A stretch of 64,000 bases of DNA from Gloeopeniophorella convolvens (Eukaryota; Basidiomycota; Agaricomycetes; Russulales): positions 434,001 through 498,000 of the forward strand of contig WTXD01000009.1 in assembly GCA_022496205.1 (NCBI GenBank). The letters are read 5' to 3'. The notes under the pieces are model-generated. The model ran no database searches, had not been told where the DNA came from, and saw only the letters and a program-made list of their open reading frames with translations. The translations under genes and the position numbers were made by a program. Of this stretch, positions 26,437 to 37,943 are shown piece by piece. The first letter of the stretch is position 1. Every line of letters begins with the position of its first letter.

Positions 26437-29400
26437 ATGGCCCACCTTACTTCATCCTTGTTTCATAAGCCGCCTCCCATCGACTTTGGCCGCTCAAACC
26501 AACTCCCGACTCCCCCGGAGACCGATTCTACAGACTTTCTGGCCAGTGGCCATCCCACTCTCGCCTCCCTTAGTGCTGCAGGACCCGCAGAGGTGGACGC
26601 GCACAACTCCTCTTCCATGGCCGCTCCAGTTCGGCGCGTATCCACCCTCTCCTACCACAACTCTCCTCTGCGGGACCCGCGCGACAGAGGCAATCCGCGA
26701 CAGTCCCGTTGGCTCGTCGTCATTATCCCTCCCGGCACGCTGACGCACGAACATGGCCCGCTCGGCCACACCCTCGCTTCTGGCCCGTCGCAACGTCTCT
26801 CCCAGGGCATTCTCATGCCATTAATGCCGACCGTAAGCTGATACTTGCCGTCTCATCATCTTCACTGAATTGTGTCTGCGTCAGATGTATAGCCAGCTCA
26901 CCGCCATTGCTCGCGAGTTCAATTTTCCGAGCCCCGTTGGCCTCTGTCTCTACCTGCAGGTTGTCGAGCATGGTTTCACCATGGCGCCTCGCATCTCGGA
27001 TGAGATATGGCCTGCGCTTGGGGTCACCTGTTTGAAGCGCGGTCCCCAGCCTCTCCACCACAGACTCCGATTTGCGGGCGCATTGAGTTCGACATCGACC
27101 GGCGCAAAGCGCGCTGGCTGGATGCTTGGTTGACAGCTGATCGCAGACATGCCGTGGACGTTCCGGTGTCGGTACCACCATCTCTCTCTCACTGGCGTGA
27201 AGACAGCAAGACCTCCATTCCTGACGACCGCGGCGACGATCGTTCCGAAATACTGCAAGCACCCCTGGCTGGTTCGCGTCCCCACGGGAGTCGTCACATT
27301 CCCAGGAAGCTGTCCCTTGTTGACAAATTCGAGACACTGTCTGTGGCCTCGGGTCCGGTCCATGTTATGGTTGGCGCTGCCGGTGAGGCACCGAATTCAT
27401 TAGCGCCAATTTCGCAGGAAGAGGAGCCCCAAACGGCTAAGATCGACCTGGAGCACCGAGTCAAATCATGGAGAGCGAGCTCATCCGTTGCGCCCACGCC
27501 AATGGCGGCAGCGGGCCAAGTCAGCCTTGACCCCGTGCACATCCCCAACCATGTCCAGCTCAGCGATATCGAACTCCCGGCGGATGTGGACGAAGCTGAG
27601 GAGCTCAACCTTGACGACTTCGCATGGTCTGTGTCTTCAGCTGGCCCTTTTGACTATGATCCACTTGATTCCGCGGTCTCATGGTCCCAAGTAACGTCCG
27701 TACATCTTGACCGCCGCCTGGGGGGCTCTGTTCTTCTCAGCCCGTCAACGGCGACCTCATGGGGTCCCGAGTCCCTCGCTTTCTCCCCAGTGTCAACCCA
27801 GTTCCGTCTTCCCTCGCCCGACCTCGGCCAACGGCTGATCGAGGACTGTCCTCCCACACCTTCCACGGCTACATCATGGGGACCTGAAGAATTGGCGTAC
27901 TCTCCCATGTCCGTATCATTCCGCCTTCCTTCACCCGACCTCGGCTTGCGCATGTTGGACGACTCTCCATTAACCTCTAACGACATATCGGAGTCGGTCT
28001 CGCGGAAGATGGGTCTTGAATCCGGCGATTGGACTGCACCCCTTTCTGAACCCGGATCCCACGTCTTCCCTTACTTCCTAGCGGAGACGCGGGAGGCGTG
28101 GAACCTAGTGTGGCCGTTCCGAGAGACGAATGTGTCGGCAAATGCGGCCTCGGTGCAACTGAGGAAGTCCTATCCTGCGGTCGACATCTGTCAGTACCCT
28201 TCAACTGTCTCCTGATCACCACTAACGGCGGATGTCATAGATGATACTGTGTATCCTCACTTCGAGATTTACCCGGGTCATGTATGCGTTGCTGAAGAAC
28301 AGGGCGCCCCCATTACTGTTGGTTTGAGTGCAAAATATCCAGCGATTTCCTTGTGTGAGCATGCCTCGTTGAGATCTATGAGTATGATACTGAAAAAGTC
28401 TCTAGATCCTATCACCTACCCGGCTTTCGAGATCTACCCGGGCAACGTCTATCTAGAGCATCGTCACGTGGAAGGAGTATCAGTTCGCTTGGGAAGCAGC
28501 TACCCCGCTTTGAGTATTTGTGAGTTAACAAATCTTGCGGTTTACCAGCAGTACTTAAACACAAGACTTAGATCCCACCGTTTATCCTCACCTCCAAATT
28601 TATCCCCAGCTGCCCGCGGAGTCTGGCGCAGTACGGGATGCTGGAAAGTCTGACTCCGAGAATAATCTGGGCCCCATCAAGCTTGGTGCTCATTACCCTA
28701 CCTTCGATTTGTGTAAGGATCCTTTACCACGTTGTACAAGCGATTATTGACAGTTAACAGATCCTGCAGGCTACCCGGCTAATCTTGAGCACATCTACCC
28801 ACCAGTTGCACTGACAGAGCCAGCACTAGAATCTCTATCCGTCCATCTTCCTGCCACCTATCCCGGGATAGATATATGTGCGTCTCCCTGGTCCAGGTCC
28901 GTTGATTATTGTTCTGGTCTGACTCGTGTTAGATACGTCGGTATATCCCTTCGTTACTCCCTACCCACCATGTATCGTGAGCAAGGATGCGTCTGCCAAC
29001 GTCGACTCGGTTGATAGCAAGCCCCCAATTACTGGACGCCTTTACTTGAGCGGTCGTAGGTGTCATCAACCTTGCTATCTGTGCGTCTGTCTAATGGTCA
29101 AATCCAGAACCTCCTTTCTACCCCGTCTTCACCATCTACCCGGCCGTTCAAGTGGATTTTGAGTCTAAGGACCCCACCGCCCCCAGCCCTGACAAGGCTC
29201 AACCCCTCGTTACCCATCTCCCTGCAGCGTACCCGTACATCTCAATCTGTCAGTGCTATCGCGACCAACGCATGAAGCGAGGCTGACGAGACTCCCTGTA
29301 CAGATCCGCCAGTGTACCCTGAGTTTGATCTTTATCCCATGGTCCCTAGGGACGACGAGAAGACGAACGTCCGGGGTGCTTTGTCATCCAGTTACCCGCG

Positions 29401-30620
29401 TTTGAGATTATGTACGTTTCAACAATTCTTCAAATGGCCAACTAGGCTAAGTATACTCTTAGACCCGGTGGTTTATCCTTTCTTCGAGATATACCCTGGT
29501 CACGTCTCGGATGGGGAAAGCACCGCTGGGATACGCCCCAAAAGCCCGTTGCAACCGGTCTACCCGCGGTTCGACATCTGTCAGTCCATTTCGTGTCTAC
29601 GTCCATTTTCTTGTCTCACAGCCTCGAAGACCCAGCGGTTTATCCGTACTTCGACATCTACCGCACGGGCCTCGCGCACAAGGAGAGTGAACGAATAGCA
29701 TCCCTGGTTTCGGCGTCTATCCGATATCCTGCCTTGAGCATTTGTGAGCACGAGGGCGACGCCACTTCCCGCTCGAAGACACTAACGCAAACTCCTAGAT
29801 CCGCCAGTCTACCCTTACTTTGACCTTTATCCTGCCGTGTTGCGCAACCACCTGGTGATAGAGCGACAGTTGGTGACTGTCCAGGCAGTGCCTCTCCCCG
29901 ATCCGAGGTCCGAGGTGGTTGATGCTACTTTGGCTCCGCCGTCTGCTGCTAGGAGACCGAGTCGAAGCCACAAGGAGTTGCACGAAGCCGTCTTTGGTCC
30001 AGAATTGTCTTTGGATATGGACCAAGTCGCACCACTGCAACCGGCCTTTCCCATACGCAGTCGCACTCGCTCAGGGACAGTCATTGCCTCTCCGCGTGTC
30101 GCAACACCACCCTCTGGCTCGCTGCCTCCGCTTCCAACTCTCAGGACATCGCCTATAGACGGTACCCTCAGGGCGGGAGCCCGGCAGAGCGGGTTGCCCG
30201 CGCATCCGGCGGTCAACCGCAGCCCACTGACTGCGCGTCCTGCGTCTTCCTACGTCGCATCGCATGTCCACTTGTCCCCGACTGAGGAGAACAGGCTGAC
30301 GAGGTCGAACTCTATCGCATCCATTGGTGCTAGTCCACGCAGGGAACACGGTCACCATAAGCCGGCCCCCCGCCCACGAGATAGCCTCGTATTGGAGAAG
30401 GCGCGGCAGTTTGATCAGCTCAACACCTTGCGTGCGTTTCCTATATCCTTGTTGAGGTTCTGGTTCTGACTGCTCTTCAGCACACGAAGACCAGTTACCT
30501 AGTACGCTTAGTGGCACGCTTGCCGAGTTCCCCCTTCCTCCGGTGCCTCCAGTACCGCAACTCCCCACCGGAGTCCCTCGGCCGCACAAGCTTGACCATT
30601 CCAAGTACCCTTTCGCATAG
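26437..30620 (+). CDS. Large protein with nine exon-coded YP repeats, unknown function
   Basis: I cannot name this family. Exons 26437-26832, 26885-28189, nine repeat exons (28241-28354, 28406-28519, 28572-28712, 28761-28877, 28933-29055, 29108-29248, 29304-29411, 29463-29579, 29630-29743), then 29799-30431 and 30481-30620, give about 1187 residues. The N-terminal part contains a conserved-looking block (AREFNFPSPVGLCLYL, then GRIEFDID). Two near-identical STATSWGPE blocks occur at about 27746 and 27866. Each repeat exon codes one unit of the form YPxFxIYPGHV ... YPALSI. A final half unit opens exon 12, followed by a Pro/Ser/Arg-rich tail. The frame shifts once near 27024: one missing T would give WPALWGHLFEARSP, while a 41-nt intron is the alternative. 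No signal peptide or membrane span is visible, so it is likely intracellular. Confidence 0.8.
28241..29798 (+). repeat. Tandem array of nine symmetrical phase-1 repeat exons
   Basis: Nine successive exons of 108-141 nt, each a multiple of three, are separated by introns of 48-55 nt. Start-to-start spacing is 159-196 bp. The introns interrupt a codon after its first base, nearly always T|AT or T|AC for tyrosine; one boundary (29055/29108) is C|AA. Each exon codes one YPxFxIYP...YPxxxI unit. Confidence 0.85.
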
Positions 30621-31416
30621 CCGTAACCCAGATGCTGTAGAGAGATGCACTACCGATTACGCCGCCGACGCTAGATTTCTTTGGCCTTTGAAAGGCTTGT
30701 ACAGTATTTTCTTTGGACCCGACGCTTTAGAGGTCGGTTTCCGTAATGTTCTTATATCATGTACCGGAGTATATATCGCACGTAGGATCGCAAAGTGTGA
30801 CATCTGATATGCAACCCGCTAGTTTCTGATCGCCCGAGTCACCGAGTATCCACTCCGAACCATCCACTGTGATTGTGCCCAAGGTTGCTCCACGGTCTGC
30901 ACCGGAGTCAAGGCCAGAACTCAACCGCGAGTGTGAGCGAATAGTACGAGGGGAACCTAGAGAAGGACGACGAGAAGGTCCGAGAAACGAAGCGCGCCCA
31001 AGGAGGATCGTGGCCCCGTGCGCGCGGCTAAGAAGCAGCAGTAGCCTGTAGGAGGCTCGCGGCCAGTAGAGTCGCCGTCAAGATCCCAGAATGGCAGAGC
31101 GAGGTCGCGAGTTGTCCAAAATATCGAGTTTCACTCACCTATTTGTACGTCGTCCACGTCACCCTCGCGTGCGTCGTCGCCGTCGTTGGAACACTTCTCT
31201 TCCAACCCGGGCCCGTTTGAGTGGCGGAGCATCCTCCAACGGCTGGGGTAGAACATCTGCCTACGCGGAACGTGCAGCGGCCCGAGCCGCTCGTGTCGCC
31301 TAGCCCCCGTGTAGGCCATAACGGTTCTGTGCATTGCCTCTTCTCCAGTACGGTGGGCACCAATCATCAAGATCAAATTGACATTCGTCTACGATGGAAA
31401 TGTACACACAATGTTG
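30621..31416. other. Convergent intergenic region; one open GC-rich stretch
   Basis: The first 200 bp look like AT-richer 3' UTR of the repeat gene. A plus-strand stretch at about 30830-31051 is open and rich in Pro, Arg and Glu. It could be an extra exon or chance, and I cannot link it by a clean splice. Nothing else is recognised. Confidence 0.35.
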
Positions 31417-32678
31417 TCAATGTCGTTGCCGGAGTGACTCCTCGGCATCGTCCCACAGATCCCGCTGCCCCCAGAAACCGGTCACCGCGCAAAATACAAC
31501 CCACATCGAGCTCTCGCTCAGGGGAGTAGGTTCGCTTTTCCCCTGACGAGACGGGCCATCTGCACTCGTTGCAACATCGCCTCCTTGAGTGCTGGTCTCC
31601 GCTTGCTCTCCTTGGTGGGACGCGTTCGGCACCTCTTTGTGTCGGCGACGAACGATCGTAATGAGAGATATACAAGCTCTTGCGAGGCTGCGCAGACAGC
31701 TGACCTCGTCCGCGGAGCATAGGAGATCAATTCGAGTGAGCAGGGAAAACACCCATCGCATATGCACATCTGTGGGCGCATACGTCACGGAGCTGTGACT
31801 TTCAGGGTTGGAGTCCAAAGACTCGAGATACAAACTGAACCAATGATTGAAGTACATGATGAGGTGAAGAGAGAAACGCTGGGTGGGGTAGGTCACCCTC
31901 GGCAGTACTGATGCAACGGCAACACGTACGTGATCCAGTTGCAGCAGGAGTGCCGGCGAAAGCTCTCTTGGCTGCACAGTATGCACATCTTCAGGGGAGG
32001 TGGATGGCGACGGTTGAGCACCTACTGACGGTCAGAAGAGCTCGAGCGTGCACAGATCACAAACACACCTTCTTGACCTTGCCCGCTTCGCCCCTTGCTT
32101 TGCTTTGCCGCTCGTGGAGGATTCCATACAGACTCTGGGGCACCTTGCAAAAAGGCCCACCATGCATCCCTGCTCTTCTTGTCAGGCATCGATTTCCTCG
32201 ATAACGCTACTGTGTGACGTTGCATGGTAGGTTGGGTTATGTTCTGGGCGGAATGAGTATGACGACACACAATCGCATGGAAGACTCACACCACGGAAAT
32301 GGCGGAAATGGCGCTCGAATTTGCTGCGCCATTCTTCATTGGGCAGCGAGGATGGTGCATTAGCATCTCCTAGAGGTTCGGAAGGTGTTTGAAACGCGGA
32401 TGTCGGGGTCCTTGGAGGAGGAATCTCGTACGGATTCGCGGCGCGCGTTATACCAGGCAGGTTTCGTGCGTCCCTCCTAAGAAAATGGACATCTAGGACT
32501 ACGCCACTCGGACTGGAGGAGAAGCGTACCTCACTGTGAAGAGATATTGCATACCATCCATAGGTTCATCGGCGAAGTCAATGGGGAGGTTTGCAACAGG
32601 GAGTATTTGGCGTAACCCGTATGGGATGTCGTCGTCATCCGCGCCATCCTCTCGCTTGCGTTTGTTGTTCGGGGCCAT
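31417..32678 (-). CDS. Gemin2/SIP1-type SMN complex protein
   Basis: Gemin2 (Brr1 in yeast) helps the SMN complex load Sm proteins onto snRNAs. Minus-strand exons 32678-32530, 32476-32290, 32243-32069, 32021-31930 and 31878-31417 give 354 residues. The N-terminal family signature is visible: LPVANLPIDFADEPMDGMQY, then LFTVRRDARNLPGIT and ANPYEIPPP. The C-terminal helical part shows MRWVFSLLTRIDLL, CLRSLARACISL and FCAVTGFWGQRDLWD, which match the Gemin2 pattern of an Arg-Ser-Leu-Ala-Arg helix and a final FGQRDL-like helix. Between them lies an insert rich in Ser, Gln and Glu (about 31540-31610). The first exon begins MAPNNKRKRED, a basic stretch. Introns are 46-53 nt. The gene lies head to tail with rce1, with the same orientation. 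Confidence 0.85.
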
Positions 32679-33056
32679 TTGGGCGCGGAGGAGACTACCT
32701 TGTCTACGTGCAACTAGGAGTAGGGGTGCAACGGAGGCAAGCGGGCAGTGAAAGACAACTATAGTTGCCGCGCCGCCTGGGGAGTCGGGACTCCGTGATC
32801 AGGCCGATCGGTCCTCGTCAGTCTCGCACGACGCGTCGGACGCTGAGAGCGCCTGTCCGCATATGCACGCGGACTACCAGCACTAGCCAGTAACGGGCGT
32901 CGACATCAGTCAGGCCCAGTAACCCAGAATTCGACCCGCTCCCACCCTGTAGTTATGGGTTGACAGCCCTCTACTTCAATTATTGTCAACTAGGGGCTGA
33001 CTGTCAGTCAACTCCAGTTGGGTTTCCCGAGTCAGCTCTCAGGATCACTCGCTATC
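32679..33056. promoter_or_regulatory. Spacer: rce1 3' end and Gemin2 promoter
   Basis: This 378-bp gap holds no recognisable gene. It must contain the 3' UTR of rce1 and the promoter of the Gemin2 gene. Confidence 0.35.
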
Positions 33057-34252
33057 TTAATGCCAGAATAAACTATCCTCTCGCAGGGTCCAGTTCCTCA
33101 TCCCATATATGTAGAGCGCTATGCCGACGAGGTACGCGCACAGGATCCCTGGATGGTAGAAACGTTAGATCGCTGGTCACGATGAATCAGGGCTCGGCAT
33201 ACTTTGCTGGCGATGGGGGAACCACCGTAACTCAGCCTGAAGTTGTGGAACCCCCATGATATTGCAGAACACATGAGCGGCTATCGGTGGGATCACCGAG
33301 GCGGAGCGAAGGAACAGGAAGGAGCAATGCAACCCAAAGAGCGTCGTGTAGGTGAATTGGAAAACTGTAGCAGTCAGTTGCACGCGAAGCACCATGAAGG
33401 ATCAAGCACTCCTTACGCGTTGATACCAAGGCACTTTTCAATGCCTGGCGAGTGCGACCATAGCGGTTGTATACCTCCCACCCGTGGTGCCAATGTGCTG
33501 GATCTACCTAAGTCTCGTTGCAAACAAGACATGGTGGAAGCATGCATACCAGAGCCGAATGATACAGGCGTAAAGAATATCATGAAAGTTTTGGAGGCGC
33601 CGGCGAGATGGTATATGCAGATTAAGCACGAACGCCAGACCAGCTCTTCCGAGATAGGACCCTACACGAAGAACGCGTCACTCGAGCAATGAAACAAGGC
33701 CCGATGAGTGCGACGTACAGCAACGTAGTTCCGCACCCCTACCCAATTGAAAAATGTATCCACCACATTTCTTTGATCGTCCAGCGTACCATGAAAGGTA
33801 GATCATCCGCAAGGTATCGGCCATAGAGAGGGCCGAGATATAGAGCTGGGGTTACCAGGAGCGCACTCAGGTCACTCTTGCGGAAAGAGAGACCCAGGTA
33901 CGTTGCGGTCGTCTCCCATGTATGCTGACGAGGGTCAGTGATTCATGAGCAACGTGGTAGATTAGAGGCCACCTACTGTCACTGGCGCGCTCCCTCTCAC
34001 GACCAGGGAATGTGTCAAGTACAACGAGGCTACCGTGCTCATAGAGACTGATAGCACCCGAGCTTTGATGACTGCAGGATCGTCCCGCCAGCGCTCTGAC
34101 GACTCCTTGAGGCGAGAGCCATTTGCCGCGGTCTTGGAGAACGAAAGGCGTGTGTACTTGGTGAAGTAAAGCGGGAGAACATACCCCAGAGTGAGCAACA
34201 CGTTAGTCAAGTGTGCATCTCGCAGAGACAGTGGGGTGGGTAGGGAGATCAT
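33057..34252 (-). CDS. rce1: CAAX prenyl protease 2 (Rce1), with one apparent frameshift
   Basis: Rce1 is the ER-membrane protease that removes the AAX tripeptide from prenylated Ras- and Rho-type proteins. Minus-strand exons 34252-33977, 33924-33719, 33661-33550, 33497-33417, 33364-33203 and 33148-33057 would give about 309 residues. Membrane spans include TNVLLTLGYVLPLYF. The active-site motifs are all present: GPISEELVWRSC (Glu-Glu-x3-Arg), FGSAHWHHGWE and AAHVFCNIMG. Reading frame breaks once in exon 2 near 33797-33800: upstream reads LYGRYLADDLPF, downstream reads DTFFNWVGVRNYVA one base out of register. No GT-AG intron fits, so a base is missing from the sequence or the gene. All other splice phases agree. 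Because every catalytic residue is intact, an assembly error is more likely than a dead gene. Confidence 0.87.
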
Positions 34253-34573
34253 GGGGGGAATCAGTAGTCCAACTGACAAAGTTTCAGCCTGACAACTTTC
34301 ACTGGCATGTTCTGGACTGTATATATTGTGCCACGCGCATTGACGATGCGTAGGGGCCAACCTTGTCAAGAACTGACTCAGCCAACGGCAGCCGCCTTCC
34401 CTGCAGACGAGCGGGCCGTGTGCAGCCGGCCAACTTCAAAATATCCGCGAAGGATGCTTTCTGTCGCTCGCGCGGCGATACATGGAATTGACAACAATAG
34501 ATCGACAAGGGTGACAGCATACGTAGATACAGATTTACTCGTACATCGAGCGGTGGAGAACCGAGATCACGTA
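34253..34573. other. Spacer: 3' end of WW/membrane gene and rce1 promoter
   Basis: This 321-bp gap contains no recognisable gene. Overlapping short open frames on both strands have no domain features. Confidence 0.35.
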
Positions 34574-37500
34574 TCAATGGCTGAGGAGCTGCGCAGTCAG
34601 GAGTATGCACGCAAGACCACCGATACTCCCAATCACTGCCCACTGAGTAAAGTCTTCGAAATGTCGACCACCGATGGTGGTGGCCATGCCCCGGAAGGCG
34701 TATATAGCGACTCCTGTAATGAACGCTATGATCGCATACAGTAGGAAGACCAGAGGAAGGGAAAGAAGGACGCTGCGCCGCTGTAAGGTGACATGCTCAG
34801 TAAGTCGAGGTTGAATGCGGTACAATTGTGCCGCGCACCGAAAGAAGTACTAGGCCTTCTCCGCGGGGGTACATTACTGGATGTTCTATGTCCGATTTAT
34901 ATCTGAATAGTGTGATGACAGCAGAGACGAGGCTTGATGCAGAGAGGAGGATGGCGATGAAGCCAGCGATTCGAGATACATCGTCAATTCCAGGGAGTGA
35001 TATGAATGTTACAGAAGCGCTTAGAATAATAGCTGCCTAAAAGGATGCGCCATTAAATCACATTTTACGCATCCGGCGCCCAACTCACGATCAGACACGC
35101 GAACGCGCCAACAACAAGCATGGGTCCAGCAATGCTGCGTACGCCGCTCTCCGTGTCAAATCTTTGATGGTGTGACCGTTCCAAGAATAAATAAGGAAGA
35201 CCGAGGCAGACAAGCGAGATGACGAAATCCCCCGCGGTGCGGCGGAATGGGACTCGGGGTGGTGAGGGGTTGATGCCCCTGCGCGGATCTTGGGACGACA
35301 GGTTCTCAATGGGGTGGCCTTGACGCCATGCAGCTGAAGAGTGTCTGCAATGAGCAGAGGCAGCATTCAAGTAGGATCAGACCTTACAGATGCGGAGCAA
35401 CACCTTCGCCACAATACGCGCACGTACGACCGAAGTACTCTGATGGGGTGTATCTGTTGGGACAGCAATCTCAGAGAATGCCACGGCGTGCAGCCGGAGA
35501 ACTCGCCGTTGAAGGACCGGAGCAACGAGATGAGTTCCTGGCATTCCTCTTGCGTGAATGGAGGCGGGGTTGGATGTGATGACGGCAGCAGCCGATCTGA
35601 CGAAGAATGAGCAAACGTATCATTATTCGAACGCAGTTGACAAACCAGTGTATGCCCATGTCAGGGCGTCGATGGCCTCGGAGATACATGACGAGGGAAG
35701 TGGGACATGAGCTGGATGGGATTCCAGGAATGACCAATACTGGAATTCTGTTTCTGCTTCCGGCCCGGCGTCAGGATGTACGCCAGTGATCAGGCATTCC
35801 GGCGAAGCTTACCCCCGTTATTCCTTGGGATGCCTTGTCCCTCCATTGGCCGTTCAAACGTCACCGTTCGAGCACCGTGATGCACCCAGGCACTTGCTGG
35901 GACGAAAGGCTCTGTAGGCTTGTTCGCGTCTCGGAGCCATAGCTCCCACCCTTGTGGGGGTAAAACTTCATTGTCGCGTTCGTCGAGGAATGCTGAAACT
36001 GCATCGAGTCTGTCGATGGAGCGCAAGTCCATATCCGTGACGATACGGAGCGACGGGTTTGTGAAGTAACGCGTGCCATCAGGCAATCCGAACTCTTGCC
36101 ACCCGAGGCTTGCAAACGGAAGAGCGGGCACCGGCCACAAAGACCTTTCCGCTTGCGGTGCGAACGTCGAGACAGATTGTGAAGGCCCATTCTGACCGTA
36201 GCTGGGGGTGGATTTCAAGGTGACAGCAGACGGTTGAAGGAGCGGGCGAGTTTCGCTATTGTGTGTCAGATAGGCACGGTTGAAGGTAGGAAGCTGCGTA
36301 CTCGGTGTCATAATCTATGGGCTCCCTAGGAGAGAATATGCTGGTCTTCCCTGCGGCACTGACGTTTGACGGGGCTGTTTGTATAGGCCTTGGGGTCCGT
36401 TAAGACTAAGAAGGCTGAGTGACCACGTAGGCAACTCACAAAGCATACACGACTTGGCTCGGAGGCGGGAGGGGCACATCAACGGGTGCTGTGGCACGGA
36501 TGTCTCTGACCACAGTACCAGTTGGAATCGGTCTAGATATAAGGTTCGTCGGAGGCGCTAAGCATATGAAGGGTTTGACTTACTCTGGCATTGAGATGGC
36601 TGGTTGCTCAGTGGGGAGAGACACATTCTCCGATGCCGCACCTTCAACGGGGTCGGCGAAGGGATCATCCAATACACTATGCGCAATATCAGCACAGGAG
36701 GACTCGGGAAATGGGCGCCGTACCTTCCAGCTGGATGAACGGGCACGTTTTCTGGACGAGACTCAGCAAACACGACGCGCGGAGGCTGACCAGTCAGTAC
36801 GGCAGCTGAAGACGCGAGGGAGGCTGTGCTCGGCTTTGCCGAAAGTCGACCGTTGGGAACAGGTGGAGTGCGAGGAGGAACCTGAGAAGAGACGGTAGAT
36901 GCCCGAGTCCTAGTTTTCAGGACTCCTGCAGCAATAGCTGGTTTCTCCGCGGGCGCCTGTTCAGAAACGGGTTGTTCACTGGGCCGGACAGTTGAACCTT
37001 CGCCCATCACATGGCCTGAATAGGTAGGCGGGGGATCCGCCTGCACCGGTGCTGCGGATAGATTACTGGACCAAGGGTTGAATCGAACGGAAGGGGGTTT
37101 CGAGGCTGGGAGCGCCTCTGGCGCGGGCTGGGAGGAACGCTCAGCGATGAGTGGCCCGGTTTCCCACGGTGATGCGAGGATCTCCGTGGGTAGCTGCCTG
37201 TCTTGCGGAGGGATGACTTCTCCATGCGATTCGGTACTGTCGCTGTCCTCCGACCGTGGGGCGGGCACAACTTGGTGAGCCCCGTGCTCAGACTCAGCAC
37301 GGCTGAGAGGTTCTGGGGAGTGTGTGATGTAAGCTTCGGCGTCGTGTGTCGATTCAGAAGGATATTCTGGATGCGTATACGAAGATGGCTCTGGAGTCGG
37401 CTCTGGGGCATGGGCTTCTGCCGGGACCTCCCCAGCGGGTTCTGGAGCGGGTTCCGGCGGTTCACTTTGGACAGGCTCCTCGGCGGGCTGTACGGCAGTC

Positions 37501-37943
37501 TCTATTACAACCTCAGCAGGCGCTGGCTCCTGTGGAGGCTCGCGGTCGGAAGCCGGAATGGTGGGAGGGAGATCCGCAGGGCCTGGCACAAGTTCCGGCG
37601 TAGGCTCTGGTGCGGGTCCCGGCGCAGGTTCTGGAGCAGGCTCCGGCGCAGGCTCCGGCACAGGTTCTGGAGCAGTGATAGGAGTCTCCGACAACTTTGA
37701 AGGACCGGCTTGCTCTGGCATGGACTCGGCGGCTTCACGAGCGGGCGACTCAGCCACAGGACTGGGTATCCCGTGTTCGGTACCGGAAGCTTGAGCCTTC
37801 GCGTCGAGTCTAAGGGACTCTGTTGATGACTTGGAAGGCGTACCCGGCCTTGTGAAACTGAGAGCAGAAGAGGAGCGCCTCATGATTGTGCCCATGCGGG
37901 ACCGGATCGACTTTGCATTTGGGGATGCTTGAGACTTCGACAT
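34574..37943 (-). CDS. WW-domain protein with P/E-rich N terminus and several membrane spans
   Basis: I reconstruct one gene from what looks like two blocks of frames. Minus-strand exons 37943-36724, 36676-36584, 36532-36440, about 36358-36302, 36255-35813, 35747-35646, 35596-35485, 35437-35388, 35333-35089, 35036-34839 and 34780-34574 join to 939 residues. Residues 1-500 are disordered, with Pro-Glu dipeptide runs (PEPAPEPAPEPAPGP). A WW-like unit follows (WQEFGLPDGTRYFTNPSLR, second aromatic at GWELWLRD). After a linker (ESHPAHVPLP ... SEAIDALTWAYTDRLLPS) about five hydrophobic segments run to the end: VISLVCLGLPYLFL, MLVVGAFACL with IILSASVTFI, FIAILLSASSLVSAVITLF, LLSLPLVFLLYAIIAFITG and WAVIGSIGGLACILL. 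The role is unknown; a membrane-anchored adaptor is my inference. Several acceptors are weak, especially near 36358 and 35437. Confidence 0.72.

Noticed and set aside
28241..29798. Regularly spaced repeats at about 165-bp intervals resembling a repeat-spacer array
   Set aside because: The repeats are coding exons in one frame with spliceosomal introns between them, in a eukaryotic gene. There are no short identical direct repeats.
35438..35747. Frameshift in the WW/membrane gene near 35650-35700
   Set aside because: A first hand-made reverse complement lost a C; on rechecking, the frame reads through AHVPLP to SEAIDALTWAYT without a break.
37203..37794. Plus-strand open frames rich in Gly, Arg and Trp opposite the P/E-rich gene
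   Set aside because: They are antisense shadows of Pro-Glu codon runs (CCNGAR read backwards) and have no start context or domain.
36315..37943. The P/E-rich open frame as an independent gene ending near 36558
   Set aside because: GT-AG introns at 36677-36723 and 36533-36583 carry the frame onward in phase into the WW/membrane exons, and the summed length is a multiple of three.
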